From Arcicella sp038230735 (GTDB lineage Bacteria; Bacteroidota; Bacteroidia; Cytophagales; Spirosomataceae), in the NCBI GenBank assembly GCA_038230735.1, contig JBBRMR010000011.1:1-64000 (forward strand): a stretch of 64,000 nucleotides of DNA, in the 5' to 3' direction. The position numbers were made by a program, and so were the translations under genes. A model generated the notes under the pieces. The model was not told where the DNA came from. It saw only the letters and a list, made by a program, of their open reading frames with translations, and did not search any database. Positions 43,503 through 52,209 of this stretch are shown here, one piece after another. Every line of letters begins with the position of its first letter. Positions within the stretch are counted from its first letter, which is position 1.

Positions 43503-44366
43503 ATGCTCTTAAAATTTTCCAAACGCTTAATAATCGGATATGTAATCCTGTTTATAATTTCGCAAATTCTTTCCTCCTGTCTAACTTTCAAAACCTCTCA
43601 AAAAGATATTGATAAAGCCTTTTTTGGCTACAAAATGAAGCCCGTTCAACACCAAATAGAAGTCAATGACGTGATGATGAATTATGCTGAAATAGGCTCT
43701 GATTCGCTTCCAGTAGCTTTTTTTGTACACGGTTCGCCTGGTTCTTGGAGTGGTTTTATGGATTTTATGAAAGATACGATTCTCTTGAAAAAAGTAAAAA
43801 TGGTATCAGTGGATAGAATTGGTTTTGGCGAATCTGACTACGGTTATGCCGAAGAATCACTCATTCGACAGGCAGAATATTTGAAGCCTATTGTGTTGAA
43901 ATACAAGCAAATGGGCAAAAAAATTATCTTAATCGGGCATTCCTTGGGTGGACCGATGATTGCCCGCATGGCAATGGATTATCCAGCATTGATTGACAAT
44001 CTTATCATCGTGGCGGGTTCAATTGCCCCTGAACTTGAACCCAACGAAAAGTGGTTCAGAATTCCGATGGATTTTACGCCCATCCGAGTATTGATACCCT
44101 CTTCTTTTCGTGCTTCCAATCATGAAATACTTTATTTGAAACCCGAATTAGAAAAGATGTTACCTTTGTGGAGGAATATCCGCCAACCCGTGATTATAAT
44201 ACAGGGCGGAAAGGATATGTTTGTGAGTCCAAAGAATGTAGATTTTGCCCAAAAAATGTTGGTCAATGCCAAATCTTTAAAGATTGTGAAAGTTGATACC
44301 ATGAATCATTTTGTACCGTGGAGTCATCCGCAATTGATAAAAAGGGCGATAATTGAAAGTTTATGA
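43503..44366 (+). CDS. Alpha/beta hydrolase, lipoprotein or membrane-anchored
   Basis: This 287-residue protein has a hydrophobic N terminus ending in a lipobox-like LSSC (residues 23-26) and an alpha/beta-hydrolase domain. The oxyanion region is FVHGSPGSW, the nucleophile elbow is GHSLGG, and a C-terminal His (MNHFVPW) completes the triad; the acid is probably the Asp in GGKDMF. The substrate is unknown. Its stop overlaps the ispF start (ATGA), so the two are coupled. Confidence 0.87.
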   Translation: MLLKFSKRLIIGYVILFIISQILSSCLTFKTSQKDIDKAFFGYKMKPVQHQIEVNDVMMNYAEIGSDSLPVAFFVHGSPGSWSGFMDFMKDTILLKKVKMVSVDRIGFGESDYGYAEESLIRQAEYLKPIVLKYKQMGKKIILIGHSLGGPMIARMAMDYPALIDNLIIVAGSIAPELEPNEKWFRIPMDFTPIRVLIPSSFRASNHEILYLKPELEKMLPLWRNIRQPVIIIQGGKDMFVSPKNVDFAQKMLVNAKSLKIVKVDTMNHFVPWSHPQLIKRAIIESL

Positions 44367-44842
44367 AATTAAGAATAGGACAAGGTTATGACGTACATCG
44401 TCTGGAAGAAGGTAGAGACTTTTGGTTGGGTGGCATCATTGTGCCTCATACACACGGGGCGGTTGGACATTCGGATGCGGATATTGTCTGTCATGTGATA
44501 TGCGATGCCCTTTTAGGAGCTGCCAATATGCGAAATATCGGTTATCATTTCTCGGACAAAGACCCCCAATACAAAGGCGTTGATTCAAAGGTTTTGGTCA
44601 GAAAAGTGCTTGAAATGGTACGTGAGGCGGGTTGGGAAGTGAATAATTTAGACGTAACCATTATTTTGCAAGAACCAAAACTGAATCCACACATTCCCAC
44701 GATGAAGGCCTGTTTGGCGAAGGTAATGAATATTCCCGAAGACGACCTTTCCATCAAAGCAACCACTTCCGAACATATTGGTTTTGTGGGGCGTGGCGAA
44801 GGCGTGGCGGCTCAATGTGTGGCGTTGATTGTGAAGGATTAG
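44363..44842 (+). CDS. ispF: 2-C-methyl-D-erythritol 2,4-cyclodiphosphate synthase
   Basis: This 159-residue enzyme forms the cyclic diphosphate in the MEP isoprenoid pathway. The metal-binding DVH motif is in GQGYDVHRL, the signature SDADIVCHVICDALLGA follows, and the C-terminal ATTSEHIGFVGRGEG block is present. Length is typical. It is translationally coupled to the hydrolase gene and tail to tail with the GNAT gene, with three bases between the stops. Confidence 0.96.
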   Translation: MKLRIGQGYDVHRLEEGRDFWLGGIIVPHTHGAVGHSDADIVCHVICDALLGAANMRNIGYHFSDKDPQYKGVDSKVLVRKVLEMVREAGWEVNNLDVTIILQEPKLNPHIPTMKACLAKVMNIPEDDLSIKATTSEHIGFVGRGEGVAAQCVALIVKD

Positions 44843-44845
44843 GGA

Positions 44846-45373
44846 TTATTCCCGAAACTTAACGTACACATATTCGTCAATCAATACCCCATTTTTAATC
44901 GCCCCTTTCTTCCGAATTCCCTCAAATTCAAACCCCGCTTTTTCCAAAACTCGCATTGAAGGTTTGTTGTGTTCATAAACGGCTGCCCAAAGTCTTATAA
45001 GCTCTGGAAAATTTGCAAAAACGTAATCAGTTGTTTGTTTTACAGCTTCGGAAGCAATGCCTTTTCCCCAATAATTTTCTCCGAGCCAATAACCAATTTC
45101 AGCCGTAACTCGCTGAATATCAGAGCCAAGTATTATTCCAATTGCTCCAATCACTTCGCCATCTACATCAATAGCAAAGCAAGTATTGGGCTTATCCGTT
45201 TCTTTATTGGCATTAATCCACCAAACAGCATCTTCATGCGTATAAGGATGCGGGAAGTTATCTTTTACGTTGTTAAAAATCTTAATATTATTGGCATTTG
45301 CAACCAATGGGGCTTCATCGCCGTCTCTGAAAGGGCGGAGGGTGAAAGCTGGTGTTTGATTAATGTTCGTCAT
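44846..45373 (-). CDS. GNAT N-acetyltransferase (RimJ/RimL type)
   Basis: This 175-residue protein begins with FTLRPFRDGDEAPLV and has the acetyl-CoA-binding region WLGENYWGKGIASEAVK and the NKPSMRVLEKAGFEFEG block of the RimJ/RimL group. It may acetylate ribosomal proteins, other N-termini or a small molecule; the substrate is undetermined. Confidence 0.9.
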   Translation of the reverse strand: MTNINQTPAFTLRPFRDGDEAPLVANANNIKIFNNVKDNFPHPYTHEDAVWWINANKETDKPNTCFAIDVDGEVIGAIGIILGSDIQRVTAEIGYWLGENYWGKGIASEAVKQTTDYVFANFPELIRLWAAVYEHNKPSMRVLEKAGFEFEGIRKKGAIKNGVLIDEYVYVKFRE

Positions 45374-45428
45374 AAAGGTAAATATCCGAAAAAATCCTTT
45401 TATTTTTGGAATGATTGTTGAATAAAAT

Positions 45429-45482
45429 GTACCACAGGCTTTAGCCTGTTTGGAGTCCGAAACAGACTAAAGCCTGTGGTAC
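45429..45482. repeat. GTACCAC-bounded hairpin with 23-base arms
   Basis: The arms 45429-45451 (GTACCACAGGCTTTAGCCTG onward) and 45460-45482 pair with one mismatch around an 8-base loop. Part of each arm (AGGCTTTAGCCT) is itself palindromic. It lies upstream of the TPR-protein gene. Confidence 0.85.
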
Positions 45483-45505
45483 AAATTTCCCTTACCCTTT
45501 TAAAA

Positions 45506-47413
45506 ATGTCTAAAAACAATAAATCTCAAAAGAAACAAGTCTTAGTTTCTCAAAACCCTATTAATCAGCCGATTAATACTAAAAATATTGATTCTAAAAC
45601 TACCCCAAGCTACGGAAAATGGCTCGCTATGGGCGTTTTAATTATCTCACTTTTCGTGGCTTTTTCGGGTGGATTTGATAATCAATTCGTTGATTGGGAT
45701 GACCATGTTTATGTAGAAAATGATTACCTCGTAACGCAACCCAAAGGTCATTTTGGGGAAGCCTTCAAAAGCCACGTTGCCCTCAATTATCATCCCCTGA
45801 CGATTGTTTCGATGATGATAAATGCTGCGATGTCTGGCTCAGACAGTCCGAAGGCATTTATTATTACCAATTTCCTCCTGCATTTGCTCAATACTTTGAT
45901 GGTTTTTGCCCTCATTATGCTCCTGACCAAACGGCGATTATTACCCTCATTCTTTACGGCTTTGCTCTTTGCCATTCACCCCATGCGGGTGGAGTCCGTT
46001 ACGTGGGTATCTGAACGGAAAGACGTTTTGTATGGCTTCTTTTTTATTGCGTCATGTATTTCTTATTTGTATTATTTAGATTCTGATAAAAAGACTAAGT
46101 ATTTGATTATTAGTTTATTATTATTCATATTATCCTGTTTATCCAAAGCCCAAGCCGTTGTTTTACCCATCGTTTTCTTCTTATTTGATTATTGGCGAGA
46201 CCGTAAAATTGATACCAAAGCTATCTTAGAAAAACTGCCTTTTTTAGTATTTTCATTGCTCTTTGGTTTGATTGCGACTAATGTACAAAGCGGAGGAGAT
46301 TTTCACGGAATGATTCATATTATTGGCGAACAAAAAACGGCTTTAAATCTTAAAGTTTTTACGATGATGGAGCGAATTCAATACGCTGGTTACGGCTTTT
46401 TAATGTATTTCTATCACCTCTTTTTACCCTTAAATCTTTGTACGTTTTACCCCTATGAATCCACTGGTTCGAATGTGAAATTTTATTCCGCTGGCGTAGT
46501 TTTTACCCTGATTATCATGGGATTAGCTATTCTTTCGGCTCGTAGAACCAAATTATTTTTCTTCGGAATTGGCTTTTTTGCCGTAACAGTTGCTTTGGTT
46601 TTGCAATTCATTTCCGTAGGTGCCGCCATCATGGCAGACCGTTATACGTATATTCCTTACATCGGACTATTTTTCGTTTTGGCGATGGTCATTGATAAAT
46701 TGGCAGAACGTAATCAATCGCTCAAACAAGTGGTATGGGTTGTGGCATTTGCCTTTGCGGCTTTTTGCTTGTATCTGACTCGACAACAGGTCGAAACTTG
46801 GCAAAATACGGGTACGTTATTCGGACAAATTATCAAACTTTATCCCAACGATTACCGTGCCTATTATACTTACGGAAAGTACGTGGGAGAGAAAGAAGGT
46901 AAATTAGATGAATCTATCGCTGCCAATTTAAAAGCCATTGAATTGGGCTATAAAGACGATGCAGGACCTTGGGAAAATTTAGGAACGGCTTACGGTATAA
47001 AAGGCGATACCCAAAAGGCAATCGAATATTTTTCGGAAGCAATCAAGCGGGGAGCAAGCACGGGTGAGACGTATATGAATCGAGGAATTGCTTACTTTAA
47101 TGTCAATCAACCAGCCCAAGCATTGCCCGATTTTGAGAAGTCTTTGACCATGAAAAATGAGAAATCCACACAATCAAGAGGCTTTTTAGCCACGGCATAT
47201 TTGGCAACGGGTAATGCACAGAAAGCATTAGAAAACTTCAATCAAGTGATTGACAAAGAGGGTAGTATAGACCCCGTTCATGTATATAATCGTGGTTTGA
47301 GCAAGCAATCTTTGGGTGATAAAACGGGGGCAATTTCAGACTTCAAAAAAGCGTTATCTTTACAACCAAATTATGAAGCGGCGAAGAAAAGCCTTTTATC
47401 AGTGACCAATTGA
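45506..47413 (+). CDS. Multi-spanning membrane protein with TPR domain
   Basis: This 635-residue protein has about ten membrane segments in its first 420 residues and tetratricopeptide repeats after about 440 (YGIKGDTQKAIEYFSEAIKR, YFNVNQPAQALPDFEKSL, SLGDKTGAISDFKKALSL). The membrane half resembles the GT-C fold of TMTC-type O-mannosyltransferases: an acidic first loop (DWDDHVYVENDY), YHPLTIVSMM, and HPMRVESVTWVSERKDVLYG. It may transfer a sugar from a lipid donor; this is inference. The ATG at 45506 is preferred to a GTG at 45476 inside the hairpin. Confidence 0.83.
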   Translation: MSKNNKSQKKQVLVSQNPINQPINTKNIDSKTTPSYGKWLAMGVLIISLFVAFSGGFDNQFVDWDDHVYVENDYLVTQPKGHFGEAFKSHVALNYHPLTIVSMMINAAMSGSDSPKAFIITNFLLHLLNTLMVFALIMLLTKRRLLPSFFTALLFAIHPMRVESVTWVSERKDVLYGFFFIASCISYLYYLDSDKKTKYLIISLLLFILSCLSKAQAVVLPIVFFLFDYWRDRKIDTKAILEKLPFLVFSLLFGLIATNVQSGGDFHGMIHIIGEQKTALNLKVFTMMERIQYAGYGFLMYFYHLFLPLNLCTFYPYESTGSNVKFYSAGVVFTLIIMGLAILSARRTKLFFFGIGFFAVTVALVLQFISVGAAIMADRYTYIPYIGLFFVLAMVIDKLAERNQSLKQVVWVVAFAFAAFCLYLTRQQVETWQNTGTLFGQIIKLYPNDYRAYYTYGKYVGEKEGKLDESIAANLKAIELGYKDDAGPWENLGTAYGIKGDTQKAIEYFSEAIKRGASTGETYMNRGIAYFNVNQPAQALPDFEKSLTMKNEKSTQSRGFLATAYLATGNAQKALENFNQVIDKEGSIDPVHVYNRGLSKQSLGDKTGAISDFKKALSLQPNYEAAKKSLLSVTN

Positions 47414-47490
47414 CAGTTATCAGCCGTTTACTCAATTCAATAGCATAAATACTAACCATTAATCGTTGTTATAACGAATCCTTAAAATTG

Positions 47491-48615
47491 ATGAAAACAA
47501 AACTAAATCATAAAAACAATAGTCGGAAACCGCAGCGTGGTCGAAAATTGATTTTCTCTACCTTCTTTGTCCTATTTTCTTTACTCTACATAAGCCCCAG
47601 TTTTTCACAAAACTTCTTCACAAACCTGTTTAAAGGCAATGGTTCGAAGCGAAAGAGTAATTTTGAGCAACATTCAGATATTTCTCTGGGTATCGGTACG
47701 TCCAATTATTATGGTGATATTGCTCCTTTCAGTCGTCCCATTCAATCGACTTTGCAAAATATCCGTTGGAATGCCTCCTTCAATTATACCCGTCATTTTT
47801 CGCCCCATTTGAGTGGACGAATAGGTTTTACATGGGCAAGAATATCGGCAGATGATAATAAATTTGAAGGTATGCCAGGACTTGACCAATTGTATATGCG
47901 AAACGTCCATTTTAGAAATGATGTCAAGGAATTAGCCGTTACGGGAATTTATAATTTCATCCCTCAATCACGAAGTTTTCGGAATCGTGAGAAGCTAAGT
48001 CCCTACGTATTCGCTGGAATCGCTGTTTTTCATCATAATCCAGAAGCAAAAGTACCCACAGATTATGCAGGTTCAGAGGCTTCACCAGGTGAATGGGTAA
48101 GCCTGCAACCCCTCGGCACGGAAGGACAAGGGTTAAACGGTTATGCTGATCAACCCTATAATCTTGTCAATGTTAGTATTCCTTTTGGCGTAGGTATTCG
48201 TTATAAACTAAACCATTATTGGGACTTAGGTTTTGAAACGGGGGTGCGATATACTTTTTCAGACCATCTGGATGACGTAGGTGGGTATTATGCCGATATT
48301 ACCGATTTAGCAAATGCCAATCCATTGTCAGCGGTTTTTGGACACCGTGAAAACGAAAAATTTGCGACATTAACTGGCAAAGACCGTGAGGCTTTTGTCA
48401 GAAATTATTACGCCACCCAAGGCACAAAAGGAAGTCCCCCTAATCCCGCTTTTTTAGATGCTAACCTTTTTCCCTTGAATAGTTTACCTACTTTTGATGG
48501 TGCTTTTGGCGAAGGACGTAACAGTTCTTCCAGATTGAATGATATGTACTTATTAACCAGTTTCCGAATCATTTATCACATCGCTCCGAGTATAAAATGT
48601 CCTGTAATTCGGTAA
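47491..48615 (+). CDS. DUF6089-like outer-membrane beta-barrel protein
   Basis: This 374-residue protein has a basic N terminus, a signal segment (LIFSTFFVLFSLLYISPSFS) and a beta-rich mature part that opens DISLGIGTSNYYGDIAPFS. This opening is typical of the DUF6089 group, which includes PorG of the type IX secretion system. Whether this member is PorG itself is uncertain; the other type IX genes here lie 20 kb away. The start at 47491 (ATG) is preferred to a TTG three bases upstream. Confidence 0.72.
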   Translation: MKTKLNHKNNSRKPQRGRKLIFSTFFVLFSLLYISPSFSQNFFTNLFKGNGSKRKSNFEQHSDISLGIGTSNYYGDIAPFSRPIQSTLQNIRWNASFNYTRHFSPHLSGRIGFTWARISADDNKFEGMPGLDQLYMRNVHFRNDVKELAVTGIYNFIPQSRSFRNREKLSPYVFAGIAVFHHNPEAKVPTDYAGSEASPGEWVSLQPLGTEGQGLNGYADQPYNLVNVSIPFGVGIRYKLNHYWDLGFETGVRYTFSDHLDDVGGYYADITDLANANPLSAVFGHRENEKFATLTGKDREAFVRNYYATQGTKGSPPNPAFLDANLFPLNSLPTFDGAFGEGRNSSSRLNDMYLLTSFRIIYHIAPSIKCPVIR

Positions 48616-48710
48616 AAGGGCAAAAATAATTTGCCTTTCTGCTCAGTTTTTGCTAACTTAGTTTGATGACCAAACAGTCAATCAATCACCAAATTAGCAA
48701 CAGATAAACC

Positions 48711-50960
48711 GTGCAAGCCGTAGCAATTGATTTAGAACAGGAAAGAAAGGAAATTCTCAAACGGTACAGAAAATTACTGAATACCGCCCGCCCATATCTT
48801 CAAGATGATGATGCCAAACTAATTAAAAAAGCCTTTTTGATGTCGGCAGATGCTCACAAAGATATGAGGCGGAAATCGGGTGAACCTTATATTTATCACC
48901 CCATTGCCGTTGCTCAAATCTGTGTGGAAGAAATTGGCTTGGGTCCCACCTCGGTCATGTGTGCTTTGCTACATGATGTTGTGGAGGATACGGAAGTCAG
49001 TTTAGACGAAATTGAAGTGGGTTTTGGAAAAAGTGTTCGTAAAATCATTGACGGACTCACCAAAATTTCGGGCGTATTTGACTACGGCAGTTCGCAACAA
49101 GCCGAGAATTTTCGGAAGATGCTACTTACGCTTTCTGATGATATTCGGGTTATCCTCATTAAACTTGCCGACCGTCTGCACAATATGCGGACTTTGGGAA
49201 GTATGCCCCGAGATAAACAACTCAAAATTGCCTCCGAAACTTTCTATTTATACGCTCCATTGGCTCACCGCTTAGGTTTGCACGCCATCAAGTCTGAATT
49301 GGAAGACCTCTGTTTGAAATATACCGAACCCGAATCTTACAAAGATATTGCCCGAAAATTGAAAGAAACCAAAACTTCACGGGAGAATTTTATTCAAAAT
49401 TTTATCAAACCCATTGAAAAAGATTTGGATAAAATGGAGGTTAAATACGTCATCAAAGGTCGTCCGAAATCTATATATTCGATTTATAATAAACTCAAAA
49501 AGCAAAATACGCAGTTCGAAGACATTTATGACCTTTTTGCGGTTCGGGTTGTTTTGGATGTGCCAAAAGAACAAGAAAAATCAGCTTGTTGGGCGGTTTA
49601 TTCCATGGTTACCGACCATTATAATCCCAATCCCGACCGACTGAAAGACTGGATTTCTAACCCCAAATCAAACGGTTATGAGTCTCTCCATACTACCGTA
49701 ATGAGTTCGTCGGGTAAGCGTGGGCGTTGGGTGGAAGTACAGATTCGGACAACTCGCATGGACGAAATTGCGGAGAAAGGTTTTGCCGCCCATTGGAAAT
49801 ATAAAGGCAACGATACCCGAACCAACACCGCTTTTGAATCATGGTTGAGCCAAATTAGGGAGACCTTGGATTCTAACGATAAATCTCAATCAGCGGTAGA
49901 TTTAGTGGATGATATTCGGAGTAGTTTATACAATGAAGAAGTATTCGTTTATACGCCAAAAGGGAAATTAGTAGTGCTAAAAGACGGAGCAACGGCTCTG
50001 GATTTTGCTTTTGAAATCCATACAGAAGTGGGGGCAAGGTGCATTGGGGCGAAGGTCAATAATCGTTTAGTACCATTGAGCTATAAACTCAAAACGGGGG
50101 ATATTATTGAATGTATGACTTCGCCGAGGCAAAAACCTTCGGAAGATTGGTTGCAGTTTGTGGTTACGACCAAAGCCAAATCTCGGATTAAGGATTATAT
50201 CAAAGAAGCCAATAAATCGCACGTGATTATGGGCAAAGATATGATTGAACATCGGCTGAAAGTTTTGGGAATTTCGCCCCTGACTTTGGAGGTAACCAAT
50301 CAGCTCCGAGCCTATTACAACGCCAAAGATTCCAACGATTTATTTTACCGTTTTGGCAAAGGATATATTCAATTAGACGAGCTAAAACGCTGGAAATCAG
50401 CCCGTGAAGCTCACGAAAGAAAGCAGGAAGCCAAGTCTATCAAAGAACCTTTGAGCGACACAAAAGGCGTGATGAAGGAGTTGAAAAAACAGCACGGCGA
50501 CAAAAAAAATGCCGATGCCCTGTTGATTGGCGAAGACATGGACAGGGTAGATTATACCCTTGCCAAATGCTGTAATCCCATTGCGGGCGATGATGTTTTT
50601 GGCTTTGTAACCATCAACGAAGGCATCAAAATTCATAGAACCTCCTGCCCAAATGCTACTGAACTACTTTCCAGACACGGTGATAGAGTAATGAAAGCAT
50701 TTTGGACGAGCCAAGTTTCGATGTCGTTTGTGGCAAATTTAGTGATTAGAGGAACGGACAGAATGGGCTTAATGAATGATGTTACCAGACTGATTTCTCA
50801 GGAATTACAAGTAAATATTCAAAGCCTTTCAATTGGGGTAAAAGAAGGGATTTTTGAAGGACAAATAGCCCTAATGGTTCACGATACCAGCCATTTAGAA
50901 ACGCTTGTGAACTCTTTGGAATTGATTGAGGGGGTGATTGAGGTGGAGAGACATGGGTAA
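48711..50960 (+). CDS. rel: Bifunctional (p)ppGpp synthetase/hydrolase
   Basis: This 749-residue RelA/SpoT homologue has an N-terminal HD hydrolase domain (YIYHPIAVAQI, LLHDVVEDTEV; about residues 45-200) with conserved HD residues, and a synthetase domain (about 240-360; KRPKSI-like GRPKSIYSIYNKL, EDIYDLFAVRVV). A TGS domain follows (FVYTPKGKLVVLKDGATALD; about 405-465), then a zinc-finger-like CCNPIAGDD region and a C-terminal ACT domain. It makes and degrades the stringent-response alarmone. It begins with GTG at 48711; no ATG lies nearby in frame before the conserved region. Confidence 0.95.
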   Translation: MQAVAIDLEQERKEILKRYRKLLNTARPYLQDDDAKLIKKAFLMSADAHKDMRRKSGEPYIYHPIAVAQICVEEIGLGPTSVMCALLHDVVEDTEVSLDEIEVGFGKSVRKIIDGLTKISGVFDYGSSQQAENFRKMLLTLSDDIRVILIKLADRLHNMRTLGSMPRDKQLKIASETFYLYAPLAHRLGLHAIKSELEDLCLKYTEPESYKDIARKLKETKTSRENFIQNFIKPIEKDLDKMEVKYVIKGRPKSIYSIYNKLKKQNTQFEDIYDLFAVRVVLDVPKEQEKSACWAVYSMVTDHYNPNPDRLKDWISNPKSNGYESLHTTVMSSSGKRGRWVEVQIRTTRMDEIAEKGFAAHWKYKGNDTRTNTAFESWLSQIRETLDSNDKSQSAVDLVDDIRSSLYNEEVFVYTPKGKLVVLKDGATALDFAFEIHTEVGARCIGAKVNNRLVPLSYKLKTGDIIECMTSPRQKPSEDWLQFVVTTKAKSRIKDYIKEANKSHVIMGKDMIEHRLKVLGISPLTLEVTNQLRAYYNAKDSNDLFYRFGKGYIQLDELKRWKSAREAHERKQEAKSIKEPLSDTKGVMKELKKQHGDKKNADALLIGEDMDRVDYTLAKCCNPIAGDDVFGFVTINEGIKIHRTSCPNATELLSRHGDRVMKAFWTSQVSMSFVANLVIRGTDRMGLMNDVTRLISQELQVNIQSLSIGVKEGIFEGQIALMVHDTSHLETLVNSLELIEGVIEVERHG

Positions 50961-51060
50961 AAATCAATATTCCATCTGATATTTTGAATAAAATTGTTTT
51001 ACTTTGTGTTATAATATAGAATTAGTCCAAATTAAAGAAAGGATTACCGTTTCATAAAAT

Positions 51061-51555
51061 ATGCAGCCACAATCGAACATAGATTCAGTTAAAAAAATAT
51101 TCACGGCGTATCTCGAAAATCGAGGTCTCCGCAAAACTCCTGAACGCTTTGCCATTTTGGAGGAAATATACTCTCGTGATGACCATTTTGATGTAGAAGA
51201 ATTGTATATTTCGATGAAAAATAAGAAATATCAGGTTTCACGAGCCACGGTTTATAATACTTTGGATGTGTTAGTGGAATGTGATTTAGTAACTAAACAC
51301 CAGTTCGGAGGGAATCAGGCACAATACGAAAAATCCTATGGTCGTAAACAACATGACCACTTGATATGTACTGATTGTCATCACGTTACAGAATTTTGCG
51401 ACCCACGAGTACAGGGAATTCAGAATATGGTGGGTGAAATGTTACAATTCAACGTCATGCACCATTCCTTAATTTTTTATGGCTCATGCACCAAAACGGA
51501 TTGTGAACATAAAAAGGCAATTTTGGCGGATATTGCGGTGCATGGGGAAAGGTAA
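51061..51555 (+). CDS. fur: Fur family metal-responsive repressor
   Basis: This 164-residue protein has a winged helix (RKTPERFAILEEIYS; SRATVYNTLDVLVECDLV) and a dimerisation domain with a structural zinc site (CTDCHHVTEFC, then CTKTDCEHKK). The HDHLICTDC region supplies regulatory metal ligands. Whether it senses iron, zinc or peroxide cannot be decided from the sequence. The trio ending at 51654 is tail to tail with it, and a Fur-type operator pair lies 5 kb away. Confidence 0.92.
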   Translation: MQPQSNIDSVKKIFTAYLENRGLRKTPERFAILEEIYSRDDHFDVEELYISMKNKKYQVSRATVYNTLDVLVECDLVTKHQFGGNQAQYEKSYGRKQHDHLICTDCHHVTEFCDPRVQGIQNMVGEMLQFNVMHHSLIFYGSCTKTDCEHKKAILADIAVHGER

Positions 51556-51590
51556 TATAAAAATCGCAAAGTGCTAAGTCATAAGTCGTA

Positions 51591-51631
51591 AAAAATGCTA
51601 ATCCATTCATAAAGAACAGATTAGCATTTTT
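51591..51631. terminator. Bidirectional terminator after fur
   Basis: AAAAATGCTAATC (51591-51603) and GATTAGCATTTTT (51619-51631) pair exactly with A/T runs on both sides, between the convergent genes ending at 51555 and 51654. Confidence 0.8.
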
Positions 51632-51653
51632 ATTTGGCAGTAAATCATAAATT

Positions 51654-52133
51654 CTACTCAATCATATCAGCATCGTCCAAGATATAATTCATCTCATAAA
51701 TATCGTCGGCATTGAGTTTTAGTTTGCCTGTGAAGGTGTGCATTTCATCGGTTTTATACTTTCTCACTTCGCTTTTCTTGGGTTTCAGCGACATCACCGA
51801 TTCTGGACCTGCTCCGCCACAAAAGAAACATTGGCTATACGGAAACGCTGATAACACGTACATATTGGTAGCTACATCCACAGGTATCACGTAGCCTTTG
51901 ATGATGACTTCTTTATTTTCCAATTTTTTCAGAGGAACGCCAAAAGTTGGATATAGCATAAAAATAGACTCTTGCGGATACCATTTTTTCTTGAAAGAAA
52001 CATCCTTCAACATATCCCAAGTCAGTTTTTCAGCGGGAAGTCCATTTGTTGAATTATTGTATTGTGAAGATTGCTTTGCTGAAATAAAAGTTGTCAGTAT
52101 TAAGCCTAATGCGAATAATGCGTTGATTTTCAT
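51654..52133 (-). CDS. Secreted DUF3299-like protein
   Basis: This 159-residue protein has a signal peptide (MKINALFALGLILTTFISA) and a small beta-rich domain. It contains IKGYVIPVD and a Cys pair in SQCFFCGGAGPES, features I associate with DUF3299. It follows the ABC permease on the same strand by 76 bases. The combination with an FtsX-type permease and ATPase suggests a metal-linked role, as proposed for zinc-regulated clusters with this type of protein, but that is inference. Confidence 0.65.
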   Translation of the reverse strand: MKINALFALGLILTTFISAKQSSQYNNSTNGLPAEKLTWDMLKDVSFKKKWYPQESIFMLYPTFGVPLKKLENKEVIIKGYVIPVDVATNMYVLSAFPYSQCFFCGGAGPESVMSLKPKKSEVRKYKTDEMHTFTGKLKLNADDIYEMNYILDDADMIE

Positions 52134-52209
52134 GTGTTTATGTTTTCTATTTAGTTGATGCTTTTTTACAAATTACGGCTTAGCAAGCCTTGTGACAATT
52201 CATCCAAAT

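Noticed and set aside
42735..45482. Inverted repeats as ends of an insertion sequence
   Set aside because: No transposase lies between them and the two hairpins differ in core sequence. The genes between (Uma2, hydrolase, ispF) are ordinary.
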